Below are positions 14,130-26,655 of a stretch of DNA of 64,000 nucleotides, piece after piece. The stretch comes from Osmia lignaria lignaria (lineage: Eukaryota; Arthropoda; Insecta; Hymenoptera; Megachilidae). Below the pieces are notes generated by a model. The model had not been told where the DNA came from and searched no databases. It worked only from the letters and a program-made list of their open reading frames with translations. Position 1 is the stretch's first letter, and each line of letters opens with the position of its first letter. Location of the stretch: contig NW_027478169.1 of the NCBI RefSeq assembly GCF_051020975.1, forward strand, positions 6,138,001-6,202,000, written 5' to 3'. The position numbers and the translations under genes were made by a program.

Positions 14130-14451
14130 TCAGAAGCGTAGTTTTCGAGATATATCGAGATATTTAAAAGTTCCGAAGCCGCACCAACATAATAAAGATC
14201 CAGAAACACCGTGGCCCCTTTCTTTGAGATAACTGTGCACTAGTGCGAGCCGCAAATGCCACTTCCAGCTTAGCTGTGCAGAAGAAGAACAACAAGAAGA
14301 AGAAATATCTCGAAATATGTCCGTCAGGCCCCTTCCCTTGAGATAAATCTGCAAATATCTCGGAAACGAAGCGAGCTATGGCAAAATGTTAAGAGACCGT
14401 TTTTGTAGAGAATTAAGTTTCCTCCTTTTTATGTTCTATGATATTTTTTGA
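14130..14451 (+). repeat. Truncated fourth copy of the 1,288-bp HOR
   Basis: Directly after the third copy the series resumes at its second monomer (AATAAAGATCCAG, AACTGTGCAC), so the first monomer of a fourth copy is missing. The order then decays into 14452 and 14774. This marks the right edge of the HOR block. Confidence 0.75.
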
Positions 14452-15095
14452 TCAGACGCGTAGTTCTCGAGATATATCAAGATATTTAAAAGTTCCGAAG
14501 CCGCACCAACATAATAGAGATACAGAAACACCGTGGCCCCTTTCTTTGAGATAACTCTGCACTATTGCGAGCTGCAAATGCCACTTCCAGCTTAGCTGTG
14601 CAGAAGAAGAACAACAAGAAGAAGAAATCTCTCGAAATATGTCCGTCAGGCCCCTTCCCTTGAGATAAATCTGCAAATATCTCGGAAACGAAGAGAGCTA
14701 TGGCAAAATGTTAAGAGACCTTTTTTGTAGAGAATTAAGTTTCCTACTTTTCATGTTCTATGATATTTTTTGATCAGATGCGTAGTTCTCGAGATATATC
14801 AAGATATTTAAAAGTTCCGAAGCCGCACCAACATAATAGAGATACAGAAACACCGTGGCCCCTTTCTTTGAGATAACTCTGCACTAGTGCGAGCCGCAAA
14901 TGCCACTTCCAGCTTAGCTGTGCAGAAGAAGAACAACAAGAAGAAGAAATATCTCGAAATATGTCCGTCAGGCCCCTTCCCTTGAGATAAATCTGCAAAT
15001 ATCTCGGAAACGAAGCGAGCTATGGCAAAATGTTAAGAGACCTTTTTTGTAGAGAATTATGTTTCCTACTTTTTATCTTCTATGATATTTTTTGA

Positions 15096-17027
15096 TCAGA
15101 CCCGTAGTTCTCGAGATATATCAAGATATTTAAAAGTTCCGAAGCCGCACCAACATAATAGAGATACAGAAACACCGTGGCCCCTTTCTTTGAGATAACT
15201 CTGCACTAGTGCGAGCCGCAAATGCCACTTCCAGCTTAGCTGTGCAGAAGAAGAACAACAAGAAGCAAAAATATCTCGAAATATGTCCGTTAGGCCCCTT
15301 CCCTTGAGATAAATCTGCAAATATCTCGGAAACGAAGCGAGCTATGGCAAAATGTTAAGAGACCTTTTTTGTAGAGAATTATGTTTCCTACTTTTTATCT
15401 TCTATGATATTTTTTGATCAGTCGCGTAGTTCTCGAGATATATCAAGATATTTAAAAGTTCCGAAGCCGCACCAACATAATAAAGATACAGAAACACCGT
15501 GGCCCCTTTCTTTGAGATAACTGTGCACTAGTGCGAGCCGCAAATGCCACTTCCAGCTTAGCTGTGCAGAAGAAGAACAACAAGAAGAAGAAATATCTCG
15601 AAATATGTCCGTCAGGCCCCTTCCCTTGAGATAAATCTGCAAATATCTCGGAAACGAAGCGAGCTATGGCAAAATGTTAAGAGACCGTTTTTGTAGAGAA
15701 TTAAGTTTCCTACTTTTTATGTTCTATGATATTTTTTGATGAGACGCGTAGTTCTCGAGATATATCAAGATATTTAAAAGTTCCGAAGCCGCACCAACAT
15801 AATAGAGATACAGAAACACCGTGGCCCCTTTCTTTGAGATAACTCTGCACTAGTGCGAGCCGCAAATGCCACTTCCAGCTTAGCTGTGCAGAAGAAGAAC
15901 AACAAGAAGAAGAAATATCTCGAAATATGTCCGTCAGGCCCCTTCCCTTGAGATAAATCTGCAAATATCTCGGAAACGAAGCGAGCTATGGCAAAATGTT
16001 AAGAGACCTTTTTTGTAGAGAATTATGTTTCCTACTTTTTATCTTCTATGATATTTTTTGATCAGACCCGTAGTTCTCGAGATATATCAAGATATTTAAA
16101 AGTTCCGAAGCCGCACCAACATAATAGAGATACAGAAACACCGTGGCCCCTTTCTTTGAGATAACTCTGCACTAGTGCGAGCCGCAAATGCCACTTCCAG
16201 CTTAGCTGTGCAGAAGAAGAACAACAAGAAGCAAAAATATCTCGAAATATGTCCGTTAGGCCCCTTCCCTTGAGATAAATCTGCAAATATCTCGGAAACG
16301 AAGCGAGCTATGGCAAAATGTTAAGAGACCTTTTTTGTAGAGAATTATGTTTCCTACTTTTTATCTTCTATGATATTTTTTGATCAGTCGCGTAGTTCTC
16401 GAGATATATCAAGATATTTAAAAGTTCCGAAGCCGCACCAACATAATAAAGATACAGAAACACCGTGGCCCCTTTCTTTGAGATAACTGTGCACTAGTGC
16501 GAGCCGCAAATGCCACTTCCAGCTTAGCTGTGCAGAAGAAGAACAACAAGAAGAAGAAATATCTCGAAATATGTCCGTCAGGCCCCTTCCCTTGAGATAA
16601 ATCTGCAAATATCTCGGAAACGAAGCGAGCTATGGCAAAATGTTAAGAGACCGTTTTTGTAGAGAATTAAGTTTCCTACTTTTTATGTTCTATGATATTT
16701 TTTGATGAGACGCGTAGTTCTCGAGATATATCAAGATATTTAAAAGTTCCGAAGCCGCACCAACATAATAGAGATACAGAAACACCGTGGCCCCTTTCTT
16801 TGAGATAACTCTGCACTATTGCGAGCTGCAAATGCCACTTCCAGCTTAGCTGTGCAGAAGGAGAACAACAAGAAGAAGAAATATCTCGAAATATGTCCGT
16901 CAGGCCCCTTCCCTTGAGATAAATCTGCAAATATCTCGGAAACGAAGAGAGCTATGGCAAAATGTTAAGAGACCTTTTTTGTAGAGAATTAAGTTTCCTA
17001 CTTTTCATCTTCTATGATATTTTTGGA
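15096..17027 (+). repeat. Three-monomer higher-order repeat (966 bp), two copies
   Basis: Copies lie at 15096-16061 and 16062-17027. Markers are CAGACCCG with GAAGCAAAAATATC (first unit), CAGTCGCG (second) and GATGAGACGCG (third). The third units agree at first and then diverge: 16706 has TATTGCGAGCTGC, AAGGAGAAC and CTTTTCATC where 15740 does not. GATGAGACG also occurs at 6724, linking this block to the 6-7 kb zone. Confidence 0.88.
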
Positions 17028-17349
17028 TCAGATGCGTAGTTCTCGAGATATATCAAGATATTTAAAAGTTCCGAAGCCGCACCAACATAATAGAGATACA
17101 GAAACACCGTGGCCCCTTTCTTTGAGATATCTCTGCACTATTGCGAGCTGCAAATGCCACTTCCAGCTTCGCTGTGCAGAAGAAGAACAACAAGAAGATG
17201 AAATATCTCGAAATATGTTCGTCAGGCCCCTTCCCTTGACATAAATCTGCAAATATCTCGGAAACGAAGCGAGCTATGGCAAAATGTTAAGAGACCTTAT
17301 TTGTAGAGAATTAAGTTTCCTACTTTTTACGTTCTATGATATTTTTTGA

Positions 17350-18959
17350 TCAGATGCGTAGTTCTCGAGATATATCAAGATATTTAAAAGTTCCGAAACC
17401 GCACCAACATAATAGAGATACAGAAACACCGTGGCCCCTTTCTTTGAGATATCTCTGCACTATTGCGAGCTGCAAATGCCACTTCCAGCTTAGCTGTGCA
17501 GAAGAAGAACAACAAGAAGAAGAAATATCTCGAAATATGTCCGTCAGGCCCCTTCCCTTGACATAAATCTGCAAATATCTCGGAAACGAAGCGAGCTATG
17601 GCAAAATGTTAAGAGACCTTATTTGTAGAGAATTAAGTTTCCTACTTTTTACGTTCTATGATATTTTTTGATCAGATGCGTAGTTCTCGAGATATATCAA
17701 GATATTTAAAAGTTCCGAAGCCGCACCAACATAATAGAGATACATAAACACCGTGGCCCCTTTCTTTGAGATAACTCTGCACTATTGCGAGCTGTAAATG
17801 CCACTTCCAGCTTAGCGGTGCAGAAGAAGAACAACAAGAAGAAGAAATATCTCGAAATATGTCCGTCAGGCCCCTTCCCTTGAGATATATCTGCAAATAT
17901 CTCGGAAACGAAGCGAGCTATGGCAAAATGTTAAGAGACGTTTATTGTAGAGAATTATGTTTCCTACAATTTATGTTCTATGATATTTTTTGATCAGAAG
18001 CGTAGTTTTCGAGATATATCGAGATATTTAAAAGTTCCGAAGCCGCACCAACATAATAGAGATACAGAAACACCGTGGCCCCTTTCTTTGAGATAACTGT
18101 GCACTAGTGCGAGCCGCAAATGCCACTTCCAGCTTAGCTGTGCAGAAGAAGAACAACAAGAAGAAGAAATATCTCGAAATATGTCCGTCAGGCCCCTTCC
18201 CTTGAGATAAATCTGCAAATATCTCGGAAACGAAGAGAGCTATGGCAAAATGTTAAGAGACCTTTTTTGTAGAGAATTATGTTTCCTACTTTTTATGTTC
18301 TATGATATTTTTTGATCAGACCCGTAGTTCTCGAGATATATCAAGATATTTAAAAGTTCCGAAGCCGCACCAACATAATAGAGATACAGAAACACCGTGG
18401 CCCGTTTCTTTGAGATAACTCTGCACTATTGCGAGCTGCAAATGCCACTTCCAGCTTAGCTGTGCAGAAGAAGAACAACAAGAAGAAGAAATATCTCGAA
18501 ATATGTCCGTTAGGCCCCTTCCCTTGAGATAAATCTGCAAATATCTCGGAAACGAAGCGAGCTATGGCAAAATGTTAAGAGACCTTTTTTGTAGAGAATT
18601 AAGTTTCCTACTTTTTATGTTCTATGATATTTTTTGATCAGATGCGTAGTTCTCGAGATATATCAAGATATTTAAAAGTTCCGAAGCCGCACCAACATAA
18701 TAGAGATACAGCAACACCGTGGCCCCTTTCTTTGAGATAACTCTGCACTATTGCGAGCTGCAAATGCCACTTCCAGCTTAGCTGTGCAGAGGAAGAACAA
18801 CAAGAAGAAGAAATATCTCGAAATATGTCCGTCAGGCCAGTTCCTTTGAGCTGAATCTGCAAATATCTCGGAAACGAAGCGAGCTATGGCAAAATGTTAA
18901 GAGACGTTTATTGTAGAGAATTATGTTTCCTACAATTTATGTTCTATGATATTTTTTGA
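17350..18959 (+). repeat. Displaced copy of the 9,944-11,553 segment
   Basis: Five monomers in the same order as 9944, 10266, 10588, 10910 and 11232 recur 7,406 bp (23 monomers) downstream. 17350 shares CGAAACCGC, GAGATATCTC and CTTGACATAAATC with 9944, and 17672 shares AGCTGTAAATG and AGCGGTGCAG with 10266. Some later changes distinguish the copy (GATACATAAAC in 17672, GATACAGCAAC in 18638). Confidence 0.8.
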
Positions 18960-20891
18960 TCAGAAGCGTAGTTTTCGAGATATATCGAGATATTTAAAAG
19001 TTCCGAAGCCGCACCAACATAATAAAGATCCAGAAACACCGTGGCCCCTTTCTTTGAGATAACTGTGCACTAGTGCGAGCCGCAAATGCCACTTCCAGCT
19101 TAGCTGTGCAGAAGAAGAACAACAAGAAGAAGAAATATCTCGAAATATGTCCGTCAGGCCCCTTCCCTTGAGATAAATCTGCAAATATCTCGGAAACGAA
19201 GCGAGCTATGGCAAAATGTTAAGAGACCGTTTTTGTAGAGAATTAAGTTTCCTACTTTTTATGTTCTATGATATTTTTTGATCAGACGCGTAGTTCTCGA
19301 GATATATCAAGATATTTAGAAGTTCCGAAGCCGCACCAACATTATAGAGATACAGAAACACCGTGGCCCCTTTCTTGGAGATAACTCTGCACTATTGCGA
19401 GCTGCAAATGCCACTTCCAGCTTAGCTGTGCAGAAGAAGAACAACAAGAAGAAGAAATATCTCGAAATATGTCCGTCAGGCCCCTTCCCTTGAGATAAAT
19501 CTGCAAATATCTCGGAAACGAAGAGAGCTATGGCAAAATGTTAAGAGACCTTTTTTGTAGAGAATTAAGTTTCCTACTTTTTACGTTCTATGATATTTTT
19601 TGATCAGATGCGTAGTTCTCGAGATATATCGAGATATTTAAAAGTTCCAAAGCCGCACCAACATAATAGAGATACAGAAACACCGTGGCCCCTTTCTTTG
19701 AGATAACTCTGCACTAGTGCGAGCCGCAAATGCCACTTCCAGCTTAGCTGTGCAGAAGAAGAACAACAAGAAGAAGAAATATCTCGAAATATGTCCGTCA
19801 GGCCCCTTCCCTTGAGATATATCTGCAAATATCTCGGAAACGAAGCGAGCTATGGCAAAATGTTAAGAGACGTTTATTGTAGAGAATTATGTTTCCTACA
19901 ATTTATGTTCTATGATATTTTTTGATCAGAAGCGTAGTTTTCGAGATATATCGAGATATTTAAAAGTTCCGAAGCCGCACCAACATAATAGAGATACAGA
20001 AACACCGTGGCCCCTTTCTTTGAGATAACTGTGCACTAGTGCGAGCCGCAAATGCCACTTCCAGCTTAGCTGTGCAGAAGAAGAACAACAAGAAGAAGAA
20101 ATATCTCGAAATATGTCCGTCAGGCCCCTTCCCTTGAGATAAATCTGCAAATATCTCGGAAACGAAGAGAGCTATGGCAAAATGTTAAGAGACCTTTTTT
20201 GTAGAGAATTATGTTTCCTACTTTTTATGTTCTATGATATTTTTTGATCAGACCCGTAGTTCTCGAGATATATCAAGATATTTAAAAGTTCCGAAGCCGC
20301 ACCAACATAATAGAGATACAGAAACACCGTGGCCCGTTTCTTTGAGATAACTCTGCACTATTGCGAGCTGCAAATGCCACTTCCAGCTTAGCTGTGCAGA
20401 AGAAGAACAACAAGAAGAAGAAATATCTCGAAATATGTCCGTTAGGCCCCTTCCCTTGAGATAAATCTGCAAATATCTCGGAAACGAAGCGAGCTATGGC
20501 AAAATGTTAAGAGACCTTTTTTGTAGAGAATTAAGTTTCCTACTTTTTATGTTCTATGATATTTTTTGATCAGATGCGTAGTTCTCGAGATATATCAAGA
20601 TATTTAAAAGTTCCGAAGCCGCACCAACATAATAGAGATACAGCAACACCGTGGCCCCTTTCTTTGAGATAACTCTGCACTATTGCGAGCTGCAAATGCC
20701 ACTTCCAGCTTAGCTGTGCAGAGGAAGAACAACAAGAAGAAGAAATATCTCGAAATATGTCCGTCAGGCCAGTTCCTTTGAGCTGAATCTGCAAATATCT
20801 CGGAAACGAAGCGAGCTATGGCAAAATGTTAAGAGACCTTTTTTGTAGAGAATTATGTTTCCTACAATTTATGTTCTATGATATTTTTTGG
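17994..20891 (+). repeat. Six-monomer-spaced repeat (1,932 bp)
   Basis: Monomers 17994, 18316 and 18638 recur as 19926, 20248 and 20570 with the same variants, including CAGACCCG and the CAGCAACACC change. The fourth position has diverged: 18960 has AATAAAGATCCAG, while 20892 has AGTTCCAAAGCC, which is also seen in 19604. This is a partial second round of duplication built on the displaced 4-monomer HOR. Confidence 0.75.
19282..19603 (+). repeat. Monomer with a stop in the recurrent frame
   Basis: ACATTATAGAG instead of ACATAATAGAG creates a TAA in the minus-strand frame. TTTAGAAGTTCC and TTTCTTGGAG are further private changes. Length is still 322 bp. Confidence 0.8.
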
Positions 20892-21213
20892 TCAGAAGCG
20901 TAGTTTTCGAGATATATCGAGATATTTAAAAGTTCCAAAGCCGCACCAACATAATAGAGATACAGAAACACCGTGGCCCCTTTCTTTGAGATAACTCTGC
21001 ACTAGTGCGAGCCGCAAATGCCACTTCCAGCTTAGCTGTGCAGAAGAAGAACAACAAGAAGAAGAAATATCTCGAAATATGTCCGTCAGGCCCCTTCCCT
21101 TGAGATAAATCTGCAAATATCTCGGAAACGAAGCGAGCTATGGCAAAATGTTGAGAGACCTTTTTTGTAGAGAATTAAGTTTCCTACTTTTTATGTTCTA
21201 TGATATTTTTTGA

Positions 21214-22501
21214 TCAGATGCGTAGTTCTCGAGATATATCAAGATATTTAAAAGTTCCGAAGCCGCACCAACATAATAGAGATACAGAAACACCGTGGCC
21301 CCTTTCTTTGAGATAACTCTGCACTATTGCGAGCTGCAAATGCCACTTCCAGCTTAGCTGTGCAGAAGAAGACCAACAAGAAGAAGAAATATCTCGAAAT
21401 ATGTCCGTCAGGCCCCTTCCCTCGAGATAAATCTGCAAATATCTCGGAAACGAAGCGAGCTATGGCAAAATGTTAAGAGACCTTTTTTGTAGAGAATTAA
21501 GTTTCCTACTTTTTATGTTCTATGATATTTTTTGATCGGATGCGTAGCTCTCGAGATATATCAAGATATTTAAAAGTTCCGAAGCCGCACCAACATAATA
21601 GAGATACAGAAACACCGCGGCCCCTTTCTTTGAGATAACTCTGCACTATTGCGAGCTGCAAATGCCACTTCCAGCTTAGCTGTGCAGAAGAAGACCAACA
21701 AGAAGAAGAAATATCTCGAAATATGTCCGTCAGGCCCCTTCCCTTGAGATAAATCTGCAAATATCTCGGAAACGAAGCGAGCTATGGCAAAATGTTAAGA
21801 GACCTTATTTGTGGAGAATTAAGTTTCCTACTTTTTATGTTCTATGATATTATTTGATCAGATGCGTAGTTCTCGAGATATATCAAGATATTTAAAAGTT
21901 CCGAAGCCGCACCAACATAATAGAGATACAGAAACACCGTGGCCCCTTTCTTTGAGATAACTCTGCACTATTGCGAGCTGCAAATGCCACTTCCAGCTTA
22001 GCTGTGCAGAAGAAGAACAACAAGAAGAAGAAATATCTCGAAATATGTCCGTCAGGCCCCTTCCCTTGAGATAAATCTGCATATATCTCGGAAGCGAAGC
22101 GAGCTATGGCAAAATGTTAAGAGACCTTTTTTGTGGAGAATTAAGTTTCCTACTTTTTATGTTCTATGATATTATTTGATCAGATGCGTAGTTCTCGAGA
22201 TATATCAAGATATTTAAAAGTTCCGAAGCCGCACCAACATAATAGAGATACAGAAACACCGTGGCCCCTTTCTTTGAGATAACTCTGCACTATTGCGAGC
22301 TGCAAATGCCACTTCCAGCTTAGCTGTGCAGAAGAAGAACAACAAGAAGAAGAAATATCTCGAAATATGTCCGTCAGGCCCCTTCCCTTGAGAAAAATCT
22401 GCATATATCTCGGAAGCGAAGCGAGCTATGGCAAAATGTTAAGAGACCTTTTTTGTAGAGAATTATGTTTCCTACAATTTATGTTCTATGATATTTTTTG
22501 A
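21214..22501 (+). repeat. Two pairs of adjacent twin monomers
   Basis: 21214 and 21536 both carry GAAGACCAACAAG. 21858 and 22180 both begin after GATATTATTTGATC and both end in GCATATATCTCGGAAGCG. These are the shortest-range duplications in the window (period one unit) and may be young. Confidence 0.7.
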
Positions 22502-23467
22502 TCAGAAGCGTAGTTTTCGAGATATATCAAGATATTTAAAAGTTCCGAAGCCGCACCAACATAATAGAGATACAGAAACACCGTGGCCCCTTTCTTTCAG
22601 ATAACTCTGCACTATTGCGAGCTGGAAATGCCACTTCCAGTTTAGCTGTGCAGAAGAAGAACAACAAGAAGAAGAAATATCTCGAAATATGTCCGTCAGG
22701 CCCCTTCCCTTGAGATATATCTGCATATATCTCGGAAACGAAGCGAGCTATGGCAAAATGTTGAGAGACCTTTTTTGTAGAGAATTAAGTTTTCTACTTT
22801 TTATGTTCTATGATATTTTTTGATCAGATGCGTAGTTCTCGAGATATATCAAGATATTTAAAAGTTCCGAAGCCGCACCAACATAATAGAGATGCAGAAA
22901 CACCGTGGCCCCTTTCTTTGAGATAACTCCGCACTACTGCGAGCTGGAAATGCCACTTCCAGTTTAGCTGTGCAGAAGAAGAACAACAAGAAGAAGAAAT
23001 ATCTCGAAATATGTCCGTCAGGCCCCTTCCCTTGAGATAAATCTGCAAGTATCTTGGAAACGAAGCTAGCTATGGCAAAATGTTAAGAGACCTTTTTTGT
23101 AGATAATTAAGTTTCCTACTTTTTATGTTCTATGATATTTTTTGATCAGATGCGTAGTTCTCGAGATATATCAAGATATTTAAAAGTTCCGAAGCCGCAC
23201 CAACATAATAGAGATACAGAAACACCGTGGCCCCTTTCTTTGAGATAACTCTGCACTATTGCGAGCTGCAAATGCCACTTCCAGCTTAGCTGTGCAGAAG
23301 AAGAACAACAAGAAGAAGAAATATCTCGAAATATGTCCGTCAGGCCCCTTCCCTTGAGATAAATCTGCAAATATCTCGGAAACGAAGCGAGCTATGGCAA
23401 AATGTTAAGCGACTTTATTTGTAGAGAATTAAGTTTCCTACTTTTTACGTTCTATGATATTTTTTAA

Positions 23468-23692
23468 TCAGATGCGTAGTTCTCGAGATATATAAAGATA
23501 TTTTAAAGTTCCGAAGCCGCACCAACATAATAGAGATACAGAAACACCGTGGCCCCTTTCTTTGAGATAACTCTGCACTATTGCGAGCTGCAAATGCCAC
23601 TTCCAGCTTAGCTGTGCAGAAGAAGAACAACAAGAAGAAGAAATATCTCGAAATATGTCCGTCAGGCCCCTTCCCTTGAGATAAATCTGCAT
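23468..23692 (-). other. Variant of the 74-codon frame with a genuine ATG
   Basis: An A-to-T change (TCTGCATATATC on the plus strand, CAT at 23690-23692) turns the usual TTG into ATG, so this copy is a complete ATG-to-TGA frame of 74 codons. The same change recurs between about 21.9 and 29.8 kb (for example monomers 21858, 22180, 24418, 26656, 27622, 28588 and 29539), spread by the local higher-order repeat. The product is almost the same as in TTG copies and matches no family I recognise. Coding function is unlikely but is formally more possible here than elsewhere. Confidence 0.6.
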
Positions 23693-24111
23693 ATATCTCG
23701 GAAACGAAGCGAGCTATGGCAAAATGTTGAGAGACCTTTTTTGTAGAGAATTAAGTTTTCTACTTTTTATGTTCTATGATATTTTTTGATCAGATGCGTA
23801 GTTCTCGAGATATATCAAGATATTTAAAAGTTCCGAAGCCGCACCAACATAATAGAGATACAGAAACACCGTGGCCCCTTTCTTTGAGATAACTCGGCAC
23901 TACTGCGAGCTGGAAATGCCACTTCCAGTTTAGCTGTGCAGAAGAAGAACAACAAGAAGAAGAAATATCTCGAAATATGTCCGTCAGGCCCCTTCCCTTG
24001 AGATAAATCTGCAAGTATCTTGGAAACGAAGCGAGCTATGGCAAAATGTTAAGAGACCTTTTTTGTAGAGAATTAAGTTTCCTACTTTTTATGTTCTATG
24101 ATATTTTTTGA

Positions 24112-24417
24112 TCAGATGCGTAGTTCTCGAAATATATCAAGATATTTCAAAGTTCCGAAGCCGCACCAACATAATAGAGATACAGAAACACCGTGGCCCC
24201 TTTCTTTGAGATAACTCTGCACTATTGCGAGCTGCAAATGCCACTTCCAGCTTAGCTGTGCAGAAGAAGAAATATCTCGAAATATGTCCGTCAGGCCCCT
24301 CCCTTGAGATAAATCTGCATATATCTCGGAAGCGAAGCGAGCTATGGCAAAATGTTAAGAGACCTTTTTTGTAGAGAATTATGTTTCCTACAATTTATGT
24401 TCTATGATATTTTTTGA
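24112..24417 (+). repeat. 306-bp A monomer (15-bp and 1-bp deletions)
   Basis: The GAA/CAA tract is shortened by 15 bp near 24264-24272, and one T is missing from GGCCCCTTCCC near 24300. The 1-bp loss breaks the minus-strand frame. Confidence 0.92.
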
Positions 24418-26349
24418 TCAGAAGCGTAGTTTTCGAGATATATCAAGATATTTAAAAGTTCCGAAGCCGCACCAACATAATAGAGATACAGAAACACCGT
24501 GGCCCCTTTCTTTCAGATAACTCTGCACTATTGCGAGCTGGAAATGCCACTTCCAGTTTAGCTGTGCAGAAGAAGAACAACAAGAAGAAGAAATATCTCG
24601 AAATATGTCCGTCAGGCCCCTTCCCTTGAGATAAATCTGCATATATCTCGGAAACGAAGCGAGCTATGGCAAAATGTTGAGAGACCTTTTTTGTAGAGAA
24701 TTAAGTTTTCTACTTTTTATGTTCTATGATATTTTTTGATCAGATGCGTTGTTCTCGAGATATATCAAGATATTTAAAAGTTCCGAAGCCGCACCAACAT
24801 AATAGAGATACAGAAACACCGTGGCCCCTTTCTTTGAGATAACTCGGCACTACTGCGAGCTGGAAATGCCACTTCCAGTTTAGCTGTGCAGAAGAAGAAC
24901 AACAAGAAGAAGAAATATCTCGAAATATGTCCGTCAGGCCCCTTCCCTTGAGATAAATCTGCAAATATCTCGGAAACGAAGCGAGCTATGGCAAAATGTT
25001 AAGAGACCTTATTTGTGGAGAATTAAGTTTCCTACTTTTTATGTTCTATGATATTTTTTGATCAGATGCGTAGTTCTCGAGATATATCAAGATATTTAAA
25101 AGTTCCGAAGCCGCACCAACATAATAGAGATACAGAAACACCGTAGCCCCTTTCTTTGAGATAACTCTGCACTATTGCGAGCTGCAAATGCCACTTCCAG
25201 CTTAGCTGTGCAGAAGAAGAACAACAAGAAGAAGAAATATCTCGAAATATGTCCGTCAGGCCCCTTCCCTTGAGATAAATCTGCAAATATCTCGGAAACG
25301 AAGCGAGCTATGGCAAAATGTTAAGCGACTTTATTTGTAGAGAATTAAGTTTCCTACTTTTTACGTTCTATGATATTTTTTAATCAGATGCGTAGTTCTC
25401 GAGATATATAAAGATATTTTAAAGTTCCGAAGCCGCACCAACATAATAGAGATACAGAAACACCGTGGCCCCTTTCTTTGAGATAACTCTGCACTATTGC
25501 GAGCTGCAAATGCCACTTCCAGCTTAGCTGTGCAGAAGAAGAACAACAAGAAGAAGAAATATCTCGAAATATGTCCGTCAGGCCCCTTCCCTTGAGATAA
25601 ATCTGCAAATATCTCGGAAACGAAGCGAGCTATGGCAAAATGTTAAGCGACTTTATTTGTAGAGAATTAAGTTTCCTACTTTTTACGTTCTATGATATTT
25701 TTTGATCAGAAGCGTAGTTTTCGAGATATATCAAGATATTTAAAAGTTCCGAAGCCGCACCAACATAATAGAGATACAGAAACACCGTGGCCCCTTTCTT
25801 TCAGATAACTCTGCACTATTGCGAGCTGGAAATGCCACTTCCAGTTTAGCTGTGCAGAAGAAGAACAACAAGAAGAAGAAATATCTCGAAATATGTCCGT
25901 CAGGCCCCTTCCCTTGAGATAAATCTGCATATATCTCGGAAACGAAGCGAGCTATGGCAAAATGTTGAGAGACCTTTTTTGTAGAGAATTAAGTTTTCTA
26001 CTTTTTATGTTCTATGATATTTTTTGATCAGATGCGTAGTTCTCGAGATATATCAAGATATTTAAAAGTTCCGAAGCCGCACCAACATAATAGAGATACA
26101 GAAACACCGTGGCCCCTTTCTTTGAGATAACTCGGCACTACTGCGAGCTGGAAATGCCACTTCCAGTTTAGCTGTGCAGAAGAAGAACAACAAGAAGAAG
26201 AAATATCTCGAAATATGTCCGTCAGGCCCCTTCCCTTGAGATAAATCTGCAAGTATCTTGGAAACGAAGCGAGCTATGGCAAAATGTTAAGAGACCTTTT
26301 TTGTAGAGAATTAAGTTTCCTACTTTTTATGTTCTATGATATTTTTTGA

Positions 26350-26655
26350 TCAGATGCGTAGTTCTCGAAATATATCAAGATATTTCAAAGTTCCGAAGCC
26401 GCACCAACATAATAGAGATACAGAAACACCGTGGCCCCTTTCTTTGAGATAACTCTGCACTATTGCGAGCTGCAAATGCCACTTCCAGCTTAGCTGTGCA
26501 GAAGAAGAAATATCTCGAAATATGTCCGTCAGGCCCCTCCCTTGAGATAAATCTGCATATATCTCGGAAGCGAAGCGAGCTATGGCAAAATGTTAAGAGA
26601 CCTTTTTTGTAGAGAATTATGTTTCCTACAATTTATGTTCTATGATATTTTTTGA
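26350..26655 (+). repeat. 306-bp A monomer, second copy of the double deletion
   Basis: It carries the same 15-bp and 1-bp losses as 24112, 2,238 bp away, with the same TCTCGAAATATATC variant. The two copies therefore share descent by block duplication rather than independent deletion. Confidence 0.92.

Noticed and set aside
23445..23633. Second minus-strand frame beginning MLFFFCTAKLEV (also 25361, 27277, 30160, and related longer frames at 30804 and 36012)
   Set aside because: It is an out-of-frame shadow of the same monomer, opened by subtype-specific substitutions. The Phe-rich start is simply the GAA tract read in reverse complement.
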